A stretch of DNA of 6,664 bases from Holosporales bacterium (GTDB lineage Bacteria > Pseudomonadota > Alphaproteobacteria > RUG11792), in NCBI GenBank assembly GCA_031260085.1, contig JAIRKP010000017.1, forward strand, positions 1 to 6,664. Direction: 5' to 3'. The position numbers and the translations under genes are program-made. Below the pieces are notes generated by a model. It was not told the DNA's origin. It was given only the letters and a program-made list of their open reading frames with translations, and did not search any database. Positions 1 through 5,662 of this stretch are shown one piece after another. How positions within the stretch are numbered: position 1 is the stretch's first letter; each line of letters opens with the position of its first letter.

Positions 1-22
1 AACTGCGCCACAACTGCGCCAC
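1..22. repeat. 11-bp tandem duplication at the window edge
   Basis: The unit AACTGCGCCAC is present twice in direct succession (1-11 and 12-22). It lies in the open frame of the partial gene that follows. Because 11 is not a multiple of three, a recent duplication here would shift that frame. This could mean the upstream gene is broken, or it may be incidental; the upstream sequence is missing. Confidence 0.6.
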
Positions 23-245
23 TCCGGATAATCTCTTGCTCGCTTCTGGCGAAGACGGTTCATGCATGGTTATAGTAGATTTAAAATTTGGGGCTCCCAT
101 GAAACAGTTTGCAAAGAAAGGCGCCACCTCAATGGCACAAGTAGAAGTGTGCACGTACGATACACGCACAAAAAAAGCAACATGGGAGAAAGAGCCGACA
201 AGTCTCAACACCCTAGTGCATACTGAAATACGAATCTACCAATGA
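3..245 (+). CDS. C-terminal fragment of an unrecognised protein
   Basis: The frame is open from the left edge (first full codon at 3) to TGA at 243-245, so this is the 3' end of a gene that begins outside the window. About 80 residues are visible. An internal TTG at 36 could in principle start a 69-residue protein, but it has no Shine-Dalgarno and the frame is open before it. The segment VEVCTYDTRTKKATWEKE resembles the strand-turn-strand endings (..YD.kTgk..W..) of several small periplasmic or lipoprotein families, but I cannot assign a family. GC over 1-240 is 47% by count, against about one third in msbA, so this fragment has a different base composition from its neighbours. The 11-bp tandem duplication at its start raises the possibility that the gene is damaged. 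Function unknown. Confidence 0.5.
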   Translation: MRHNCATPDNLLLASGEDGSCMVIVDLKFGAPMKQFAKKGATSMAQVEVCTYDTRTKKATWEKEPTSLNTLVHTEIRIYQ

Positions 246-270
246 TGGATTGACTATTAAGGAGATAACG

Positions 271-312
271 ATGTTAGAAGCATTCCCGGGACGAGGCACG
301 ATTCTTTACTAA
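271..312 (+). CDS. 13-codon open frame with a strong Shine-Dalgarno
   Basis: ATG at 271 is preceded by AAGGAG (259-264) at six bases spacing, one of the best ribosome binding sites in the window. The frame reads MLEAFPGRGTILY and stops at TAA 310-312. It begins 25 bases after the stop of the preceding partial gene, as the next gene of an operon would. Either it is a genuine leader-like micropeptide, or it is the surviving start of a gene whose body was lost by deletion or rearrangement. The higher local GC, like the preceding fragment and unlike the AI-2E gene that follows, favours the second reading. No known peptide is recognised. Confidence 0.25.
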   Translation: MLEAFPGRGTILY

Positions 313-351
313 AAACACCTAGACCCGCCTCTCGATTGGGGCAGCTCCGCG

Positions 352-1419
352 CTATTGCTTTATTGTATCTATTCTTTTAGCCATTTCTTTGCAGATTGTT
401 GAGAAAATAACGGCTATGGGAATTGCGATAAATATCCCCACAGAGCCGAGAATCGCAACAGTTGCGCAAATTGAAAAAAATATCCAAAACGGGTGTATTC
501 CTGTTTTGGAGCCTATTATCTTGGGAGTTATGAAATTGGAATCTAAAAAAGGAATCACAACATAAAGACAGCATAGCAGTGCATATTGATATCCATACAT
601 AAAGTCGTCGATAGACATTGTAATTGTCGTCATGATTCCTATAAATGGACCGAAGAATGGTGCAATGGATAGAATTCCCGAAAATATGCCACATATAATG
701 AATTCTTTAGTGCCAATAAAATAAATACCAATAGAATATAAAATTGAAAGTATAAAACAAATTATTGTCTGCCCTTTTATATACGCTGCTAAATTTGTAT
801 TGATATTATAGATTATATTATTAGCAACTGGAGATGATATTTTTTTTAATATTGAACGTGTATAGCTTTCTATTTTATTCCAATCTTTTAATAGATAAAA
901 AGTAAGTATTGGCGTCATAAAAACAAACATTATTATATATATCAAAGCCATGCCTGTGTTTAAAAAATTCAATATATAGATCGGTAAATCTGATGTGAAA
1001 GTCAAAAAATATTTTTCTAATTCATTTTCAATATTAAACGCTCTATCAAGACCAATAGATTGAAAAATACTCTTTATAAAATCATTTACAAAAATTGGAG
1101 CGCATTCTATCAATTTAGGTATTTTATTTATTATGATCATCATTGCATTTTTTATTAAAGGGATCATAAATACAACGAAGAATCCAAAAGCAGAAATAAG
1201 AAGTAATATCAAAATTCCAGCAGATATACTTTGAGAAATATGTAATTTTACAGACAATGTTTTTGTAGGGGCGTGGAGTGCATAAGCTAAAATAAAGGCG
1301 ATGAAAAACGGGATTAGCCATGCCTCCATATAGTAAAAAATAAAGAAAAGGACAGTTATTATAAACATCGATATGGTAAATTTTTTTATTACTTTGAGAG
1401 AAGAAATCGAATTTTCCAT
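352..1419 (-). CDS. AI-2E/PerM family membrane transporter
   Basis: A polytopic inner-membrane protein of the AI-2E (PerM/TqsA, UPF0118) family. Members move small solutes or signalling compounds or act in Na+/H+ exchange; the substrate here cannot be told. With the ATG start the protein has 355 residues, normal for the family. Visible hallmarks: the N-terminal hydrophobic pair ending PFFIAFILAYALHAP, a central soluble segment (about residues 95-150), PILTFYLLKDW (about 170-180), YIKGQT (about 213-218), SGILSIAPFFGPFIG (about 247-261), TPKIIGSKTGIHP (about 298-310) and GSVGIFIAIP (about 325-334). The frame extends upstream to a GTG at 1455 (12 more residues). Neither start has a clear Shine-Dalgarno; I prefer the ATG because it leads directly into a short hydrophilic segment before the first membrane helix. 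It is divergent from msbA, with about 106 bases between the chosen starts. Family assignment is secure; start and substrate are not. Confidence 0.9.
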   Translation of the reverse strand: MENSISSLKVIKKFTISMFIITVLFFIFYYMEAWLIPFFIAFILAYALHAPTKTLSVKLHISQSISAGILILLLISAFGFFVVFMIPLIKNAMMIIINKIPKLIECAPIFVNDFIKSIFQSIGLDRAFNIENELEKYFLTFTSDLPIYILNFLNTGMALIYIIMFVFMTPILTFYLLKDWNKIESYTRSILKKISSPVANNIIYNINTNLAAYIKGQTIICFILSILYSIGIYFIGTKEFIICGIFSGILSIAPFFGPFIGIMTTITMSIDDFMYGYQYALLCCLYVVIPFLDSNFITPKIIGSKTGIHPFWIFFSICATVAILGSVGIFIAIPIAVIFSTICKEMAKRIDTIKQ

Positions 1420-1474
1420 AAATATATTTAGAAATTCTACATGATCACGATACACTATACCATTTGTGTGTTTT

Positions 1475-1503
1475 TTAATCTATACTCTAGGTGATTCTAT
1501 AAT
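1475..1503 (+). promoter_or_regulatory. Candidate sigma70 promoter for the ABC exporter gene
   Basis: A perfect -10 hexamer TATAAT (1498-1503) lies 22 bases before the msbA start, with a weak -35 match TTAATC (1475-1480) at 17 bases. It sits in the short region between two divergent genes, where promoters are expected. In such AT-rich DNA a TATAAT alone is weak evidence. Confidence 0.4.
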
Positions 1504-1525
1504 CTTTAAATCTTAATAAAGCGGA

Positions 1526-3280
1526 ATGCATAACAACCAAGTTAATTTGATTAAAAGACTTTTAAGCGAACATATAAAAAATTATCACAAGCATCTCCTG
1601 ATAGCGCTTTTTTGCATGGGAATAACGGCAGCCTCAACTGCTGCATTTCCTTATTTTTTAAAACCTGCATTTGATTATATATTTGAAACAAATGACAAGA
1701 CAAATTTAATCTTTTTTTGCGTATGTATATTTGTGTCGTTCATGATAAAAGGAATATCTTCATATTTTGAATCTCTAATAATGCAACGCGTTGGCCAGAA
1801 AATAGTGTTTGATATTCAAGAGAGGTTGTTTTCTCATTTAATGTTTTTAGATTTAAAATTCTTTAACAATCATCATAGCGGAGATTTGTTATCAAGATTT
1901 TCAAATGATACAACATTAATGAGAAATGCAGTCTCGACAACTATTATCGGTATAGGAAGAGATATTTTGACTTTCATCTCTTTGGCTGGAGTTATGTTTT
2001 ATAGAGACGCTATTCTTGCTGCATTTGCATTTATTATATTTCCAGCGCTAATAGCTCCAATAATTCTTCTCGGAAGAAAGATGAAAAATGTCGTGCAAAA
2101 AACCCAAGAACAACTTGGCGCTTTTTCTGGAAATTTAGCGCAAACATTTCAAGGAATAAGAATTGTTAAGGCATACGGAGCCGAGATGAAAGAAATATTT
2201 CGAATTAAGCAACAAATAGCAAAACTCCTCAAACTGATGACTAGATCTATAAGAATTAGATCTATTTTACATCCAATCTCAGAGTGCGTCGCAGGAATCG
2301 CTATTATTTTCGTTTTAACGTATGGCGGATTGCAGGTTATAGGTGATAAAAAAACGGCTGGGGATTTAATTTCTTTTTTAGGAGCTCTGATCTTTGCATA
2401 TGAGCCACTTCGCAGATTAACCCAACTTAGCGCCAACATGCAAGAAGGGATTGCTGCTGCAAAACGAATTTTCAACATTTTGGATACAAAACCAACTATA
2501 AAAAATCCAACAAATCCGATATTTTTAGATAAGCCTATTGAATCAATAGAATTTAGAAACGTTTGCTTTTCATATTGCGAGAATCAGAAAATACTTGATA
2601 ATGTTTCTTTCAAAATAACAAGAGGACAAACTATCGCATTTGTTGGGAAAAGCGGTGCGGGCAAAAGCACAATAATAAATTTAATTCCTAGATTTTATGA
2701 TATAGATTCTGGTGAAATTTTATTAAATGAAACTAATATCAAGCAGATTGATATAAAAAATCTACGCTCTCAAATTGCTATTGTCACACAAGAAAATATT
2801 TTATTTGATAGTTCATTTTATAATAACATTCTTTATGGAAGAGAATCTGCAACCTCCGAAGAAGTTATTGCCGCTTCGAAGCTAGCCTTGTCTGATGATT
2901 TTATATCTAAAACAAAAAATGGATACGAAACAATCGTTGGAGAAAATGGAGTACGAATATCGGGAGGACAAAGACAAAGGATATCTATCGCAAGAGCTAT
3001 GCTAAAAAATTCTCCAATTATTCTGCTTGACGAAGCAACTTCATCTCTAGATACAAATTCTGAAAAAGCAGTCCAAAAAACTTTAGACAAACTTATGAAA
3101 AACAGAACTACCATAATAGTTGCACATCGCCTCTCAAGCATAGTTAGCGCTGACATCATTTATGTTTTAGATAGTGGCTGCATACAAGAATTCGGCAGCC
3201 ATGAAACGTTAATTTCTCAAAAAGGGATATATTATAATTTGTGGCTAGCTCAGATTAACGAAAATACTTATAAAAATTAA
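1526..3280 (+). CDS. msbA: MsbA-like lipid A/multidrug ABC exporter
   Basis: A fused ABC half-exporter (584 residues, typical for MsbA) expected to act as a homodimer in the inner membrane. MsbA flips lipid A-core across the inner membrane using ATP; drug-exporting paralogues look similar. The membrane domain covers about residues 20-300, with hydrophobic segments near 22-45, 60-82, 140-158, 162-183, 250-270 and 280-300. The ATPase domain (about 340-580) is complete: Walker A GKSGAGKST at 374-382, Q-loop Gln422, signature ISGGQ at 478-482, Walker B IILLDE at 498-503, D-loop SLD at 507-509 and H-loop His534. MsbA-like features include the LMFLDLKFFNNHHSGDLLSR stretch (105-124) of the first coupling region. 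ATG 1526 follows a weak purine run (AAAGCGGA). The common neighbours lpxK and waaA are absent. The gene looks fully functional; assignment to MsbA rather than a paralogous exporter is likely but not proven. Confidence 0.88.
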   Translation: MHNNQVNLIKRLLSEHIKNYHKHLLIALFCMGITAASTAAFPYFLKPAFDYIFETNDKTNLIFFCVCIFVSFMIKGISSYFESLIMQRVGQKIVFDIQERLFSHLMFLDLKFFNNHHSGDLLSRFSNDTTLMRNAVSTTIIGIGRDILTFISLAGVMFYRDAILAAFAFIIFPALIAPIILLGRKMKNVVQKTQEQLGAFSGNLAQTFQGIRIVKAYGAEMKEIFRIKQQIAKLLKLMTRSIRIRSILHPISECVAGIAIIFVLTYGGLQVIGDKKTAGDLISFLGALIFAYEPLRRLTQLSANMQEGIAAAKRIFNILDTKPTIKNPTNPIFLDKPIESIEFRNVCFSYCENQKILDNVSFKITRGQTIAFVGKSGAGKSTIINLIPRFYDIDSGEILLNETNIKQIDIKNLRSQIAIVTQENILFDSSFYNNILYGRESATSEEVIAASKLALSDDFISKTKNGYETIVGENGVRISGGQRQRISIARAMLKNSPIILLDEATSSLDTNSEKAVQKTLDKLMKNRTTIIVAHRLSSIVSADIIYVLDSGCIQEFGSHETLISQKGIYYNLWLAQINENTYKN

Positions 3281-3323
3281 TAAAAATTTAACCTTTTTTG
3301 CATAAGCTTAATAGTATAAGTTT

Positions 3324-3329
3324 GGGGAG
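3324..3329 (+). promoter_or_regulatory. Shine-Dalgarno that decides the start of the secreted-protein gene
   Basis: GGGGAG at 3324-3329 lies seven bases before ATG 3337. The in-frame TTG codons at 3298 and 3322 lack such a site, so initiation at 3337 is favoured. The earlier TTG starts would add Lys and Arg to the signal-peptide n-region, which is the one argument for them. Confidence 0.6.
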
Positions 3330-3336
3330 ACTTAGT

Positions 3337-4875
3337 ATGCTATTTACGGGATTTTATTTGTTATCTATTATTTTAGCTCTCCAAACAAATGCATTTGAGG
3401 TTATCCCTGGGCAAAAACCCGATAACTTTTTTGAGTCCGATGATCCTCCTTCAAAACAACTCCCTGAAGAAAAAGAAACATCGCAAGAGAACGCCCCTGC
3501 TGATTTCCCACAGCAACCTGAAGCATCGCTGAATACAAATACTGACGAAAATGTTCCACGTGGAACGTTACCAGGGGAAGATAACGATCCTGTCGTTAAG
3601 GGGAAAGAGAAAGATGATAGTGCGGCTAATCCAAGTCCAATACCTCAATTTGAAGATGCGAGTACTGCCGTAAGTAGTAATTCCCAGCCGGAATCATCGC
3701 GGAATGATGAGCTGACTTCTGTAAAGGCTGAATTGCGTCAATTGAAACAGCAAGTTGCAGCGCAGCGATCTGCAACGAGTACTGAAAATGTTCCACGTGG
3801 AACATTACTAGGGGAAGATAACGATCATGTCGTTAAGGGGAAAGAGAAAGATGATAGTGCAGACAAACCAAATCAACTGCAATCAATTGAAGATGAGAAT
3901 GCGACAGCAGATAGTACTTCACAAGACGAAGAATTAGTTGTTCTTAAAGCTAAAATACGGCGACTGGAACTGCTAGCTGAAGGTAAGAGCGCCGCTGAAA
4001 GTAATGACAATAATCAGGTTGAAAAAATAAATGAAATTACAGATAAATCCCCAATTTACGATTATAACTTTGACAATTTAAAAGAAATTCAAGATCAGCA
4101 ACGTAAAACTTCGGAAGAGTTTTCGGACCGACTTCCCCAGCTTTGGGCTTCATCTACTGCACCTGATACGTTAAGTTTATTGGTAAAAATTTTAAATAAT
4201 CTTCCAGATAAGGAGTTAGGCAAAAGCCGTGTATGCAATGACTTAACGGATGATATAATGCAAGTGATTGAGTTATTAGAAAAATTAAAACATTTATTAA
4301 AAAACATGATTGCAAGTCTGCACATCATAAATTACTGGGCATTTTATCCAAATAATCTAATTGACACTTTAATAAACCAACCGCATAACGTTGTCTTAAC
4401 AAAAAATGTTGCTCAAGATTTGCTGATGAATTCTCTAGGGAATATTAATAATTTTGCGGATGAGGACATAAGGAATTTTGTAAATCTCATCATATCTATT
4501 ATTTTAAAAAGCGTCGATAATAATACTGTTCCAAGCTATTTTCTAATTAATATGGCGAAAGTTTTTTACGATCGAATGACTCGCCTTCAAACCTCCACCG
4601 AGGAAATGTTTCGTGAGCTTTTGAGAAAATTCAAAATGATATTGGAGAATCTTCTTAATTTAAATACCATCTTAAAAAGCGCTAAAGAAGAAAACGTTGA
4701 GTCAATTATAAATATTATTCAACAATTTCATAATATATTACAAAAGATGAGTATTGAATTATCGGATAATGCGAAAAATTTAAACTCATGGATTAGATCG
4801 AGTGCAAGCAATTTGAAAACTTTAGGCACCACTCGCCCAAACGATAAAATTTTAGATTTTATAAATAAAAGTTAA
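3337..4875 (+). CDS. Secreted/periplasmic protein of unknown family with duplicated module
   Basis: I do not recognise a family. With the ATG start it has 512 residues. It opens with a hydrophobic segment (MLFTGFYLLSIILALQTNA) that looks like a Sec signal peptide, cleaved near NA/FE. Residues about 20-240 are acidic, rich in E, D, S, N, P and Q, and probably disordered. They contain two copies of a module starting ENVPRGTL and GEDND.VVKGKEKDDSA (about 71-96 and 150-175). Each is followed by a short coiled-coil-like heptad stretch (DELTSVKAELRQLKQQV and EELVVLKAKIRRLELL), so the protein repeat period is 79 residues. The rest (about 240-512) is predicted by eye to be mostly amphipathic helix, with one Cys and no catalytic motif. 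It follows msbA by 56 bases on the same strand, with no visible terminator, so co-transcription is possible. The module DNA contains parS-like palindromes (see separate entries). An envelope, surface or effector protein is possible; function unknown. Confidence 0.8.
   Translation: MLFTGFYLLSIILALQTNAFEVIPGQKPDNFFESDDPPSKQLPEEKETSQENAPADFPQQPEASLNTNTDENVPRGTLPGEDNDPVVKGKEKDDSAANPSPIPQFEDASTAVSSNSQPESSRNDELTSVKAELRQLKQQVAAQRSATSTENVPRGTLLGEDNDHVVKGKEKDDSADKPNQLQSIEDENATADSTSQDEELVVLKAKIRRLELLAEGKSAAESNDNNQVEKINEITDKSPIYDYNFDNLKEIQDQQRKTSEEFSDRLPQLWASSTAPDTLSLLVKILNNLPDKELGKSRVCNDLTDDIMQVIELLEKLKHLLKNMIASLHIINYWAFYPNNLIDTLINQPHNVVLTKNVAQDLLMNSLGNINNFADEDIRNFVNLIISIILKSVDNNTVPSYFLINMAKVFYDRMTRLQTSTEEMFRELLRKFKMILENLLNLNTILKSAKEENVESIINIIQQFHNILQKMSIELSDNAKNLNSWIRSSASNLKTLGTTRPNDKILDFINKS
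3547..3623 (+). repeat. 77-bp direct repeat, copy 1
   Basis: Runs from GAAAATGTTCC to GATGATAGTGC. It matches copy 2 (3784-3860) at 74 of 77 positions by direct comparison. It is in frame in both copies, so the encoded peptide is also duplicated. Identity falls off sharply outside the 77 bp, although the downstream coiled-coil segments remain similar at protein level. Confidence 0.93.
3552..3567. other. parS-like ParB-binding palindrome, copy 1
   Basis: TGTTCCACGTGGAACG contains the 14-bp perfect palindrome GTTCCACGTGGAAC (3553-3566). That core is the form of the parS centromere recognised by chromosomal ParB/Spo0J in several bacteria (family consensus TGTTNCACGTGAAACA and its symmetric variants). 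Only the outer T/G pair departs from full symmetry. It is embedded in coding sequence, which is known for parS elsewhere. ParB binding is inferred from the motif only. Confidence 0.65.
3784..3860 (+). repeat. 77-bp direct repeat, copy 2
   Basis: Second copy of the segment at 3547-3623, offset by 237 bp (79 codons). The three differences are G/A, C/T and C/A at the positions corresponding to 3567, 3572 and 3589 of copy 1. The first of these makes the palindrome in this copy perfect. Confidence 0.93.
3789..3804. other. parS-like ParB-binding palindrome, copy 2 (perfect)
   Basis: TGTTCCACGTGGAACA is a perfect 16-bp palindrome. It extends symmetrically to AATGTTCCACGTGGAACATT (3787-3806), a 20-bp perfect palindrome. 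It matches the chromosomal parS consensus family with symmetric CC/GG arms. It is the same orientation-free site as copy 1, 237 bp away. Clusters of a few parS sites within a short distance are typical of ParB loading zones near replication origins. No parA, parB, gidA or dnaA is visible here, so the link to segregation is inference. Confidence 0.7.
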
Positions 4876-4935
4876 CTAAAAATTAATGCTTTCTAAATAA
4901 TATAGTAACAATTAGCCATTTTTCTTTTTAAATTC

Positions 4936-5175
4936 ATGCTGAAAAAGATATTGCATCTGTTGCTTCTTTTATGCTGTTTCAATGTTTTCGCTAATAAAGC
5001 TGAGGATGAGTTTAATGTAGATGGAATAAAATTTAAATGTAACTGCAATAAAAATGCATCTAATTCAAAATGGAAGATACAGCATATTAGCTCAAACTGG
5101 ACCGTAATTTTAAAAACTCACCCACCAAAAAGTATCAAAAAAGTTTTGAAATTACAATACGTTTTCACGAGCTAA
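4936..5175 (+). CDS. Small secreted protein of unknown function
   Basis: A 79-residue open frame whose N-terminus is a convincing signal peptide: Lys3-Lys4, then a leucine-rich core (about residues 5-18), then VFA before a likely cleavage after Ala19. The mature part of about 60 residues is basic toward its end, with a CNC motif near residues 35-37 and a KWKIQHISSNWTV segment. Two cysteines in the signal core (13-14) do not form a proper lipobox. It begins 60 bases after the preceding secreted-protein gene on the same strand. There is no clear Shine-Dalgarno before ATG 4936. The long palindrome at 5199 begins 23 bases after its stop and could protect or end the transcript. No family is recognised; it could also be a truncated relic of a longer secreted protein. 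Confidence 0.55.
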   Translation: MLKKILHLLLLLCCFNVFANKAEDEFNVDGIKFKCNCNKNASNSKWKIQHISSNWTVILKTHPPKSIKKVLKLQYVFTS

Positions 5176-5198
5176 TAACGTTCATTCTGTGTCCCACG

Positions 5199-5239
5199 GG
5201 GCGCGAGTATGGTATAATAATTATACCATACTCGCGCCC
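5199..5239. repeat. Long palindrome A, copy 1
   Basis: Perfect inverted repeat: arms GGGCGCGAGTATGGTATAAT (5199-5218) and its complement (5220-5239) around a single A. The outer part is GC-rich and the centre AT-rich. Both strands read TGGTATAAT, an extended -10 motif. There is no T-run after it, so a standard intrinsic terminator is not supported. Its core matches the palindrome at 6552-6590 at 37 of 39 positions. Confidence 0.93.
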
Positions 5240-5240
5240 A

Positions 5241-5282
5241 TAGTCTGTCAAGGATCACTTCGTTCTCCTCCTTGACAGACTA
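5241..5282. repeat. Hairpin B, copy 1
   Basis: A 14-bp perfect stem (5' arm TAGTCTGTCAAGGA) closes a 14-base loop, TCACTTCGTTCTCC. It directly follows palindrome A. The inner 40 bases (5242-5281) are identical to 6594-6633. On the minus strand the stem/loop junction contains AAGGAGG, a full Shine-Dalgarno, and the stem contains TTGACA on both strands. Confidence 0.93.
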
Positions 5283-5390
5283 AACCGCTAACCTCTGTTT
5301 CATATAAGACATACTGAAAACTTCAGGTTTCTTGATGAGGGTTTTTTTTCTAGGCAGAATAATGAGGGCATTCTTGCCATACACTTAAAT

Positions 5391-5421
5391 AGTCTTATTC
5401 CGAACCATTTGGAATAAGACT
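5391..5421. repeat. Isolated hairpin C
   Basis: An 11-bp perfect stem (AGTCTTATTCC and its complement GGAATAAGACT) with the nine-base loop GAACCATTT. It lies between the two composite repeats and has no T-run after it. Its sequence is not related to A or B beyond the first few bases (AGTCT). Confidence 0.75.
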
Positions 5422-5499
5422 TATAGCAATCAGACACGGGGCATAGAAGTAGATTATGAAGGGTTATGATAGATATGCAAAGTCATTGCTTTTCAGGCT

Positions 5500-5544
5500 C
5501 CCTGGGCGCAATATGGTATAATATATACCATATTGCGCCCAGGG
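5500..5544. repeat. Long palindrome A, diverged copy 2
   Basis: Perfect 21-bp arms starting CCCTGGGCGCAATATGGTATA around the three-base centre ATA. It shares GGGCGC and ATATGG/TATGGTATA with copies 1 and 3, but differs in the stem (CAATATGG instead of CGAGTATGG). The opposite arm carries the matching complementary changes. Confidence 0.9.
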
Positions 5545-5546
5545 GG

Positions 5547-5579
5547 GAAGTGGTGACAATCTTTGACTTTCACCACTTC
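5547..5579. repeat. Hairpin B-type partner of palindrome copy 2
   Basis: A 10-bp perfect stem GAAGTGGTGA/TCACCACTTC with a 13-base interior, CAATCTTTGACTT. It lies two bases after palindrome copy 2, in the same relative place as hairpin B in the other copies, but its sequence is unrelated to B. The order 'long palindrome then smaller hairpin' is therefore kept while the second hairpin is replaced. Confidence 0.8.
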
Positions 5580-5662
5580 GAATACTGATTACTCTGTTGC
5601 TGCATGGTCAAAATGAGGGACGATCAGCGATTCTCGCTTTTGAAAGCTTGTGTGTATCAAAT

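Larger units (their letters stand above)
5176..5662. other. Gene-free region rich in inverted repeats
   Basis: No convincing gene is present between the small secreted protein and the lrp-like gene. The stretch holds two composite double hairpins (5199-5282 and 5500-5579), one isolated hairpin (5391-5421) and an eight-T run at 5342-5349 without a strong GC stem before it. A weak AGCGA-TTC-TCGCT hairpin followed by a few T lies at 5626-5640. No tRNA or rRNA signature was seen. Confidence 0.6.

Noticed and set aside
305..351. Terminator for the AI-2E gene in the GC-richer DNA after its stop
   Set aside because: On the minus strand the best stem (GCCCC/GAGGC) has a mismatch, and the short T-run comes more than ten bases later.
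2149..3159. Long minus-strand open frames inside the ABC exporter gene
   Set aside because: They lie opposite a well-supported gene with all its motifs and show no family features of their own; shadows of the real gene.
3298..3336. TTG start at 3298 for the secreted-protein gene
   Set aside because: No Shine-Dalgarno precedes it, whereas ATG 3337 has GGGGAG at seven bases. It is kept only as an alternative because it would add positive charges to the signal peptide.
5199..5282. Reading the double hairpin as a CRISPR array or a simple intrinsic terminator
   Set aside because: There are no regularly spaced repeats with unique spacers, and no T-run follows either hairpin.
5313..5349. Possible intrinsic terminator before the T-run at 5342-5349
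   Set aside because: The only nearby stem (CTGAA/TTCAG) is five pairs and lies about 15 bases before the T-run, too weak and too far.
5292..5417. Plus-strand open frame of 41 codons without ATG, reading ...RHTENFRFLDEGFFSRQNN...
   Set aside because: No start codon or ribosome binding site, it crosses hairpin C, and a frame of this length is expected by chance among six frames of a 480-bp gap. It could be a relic, but I cannot support it.
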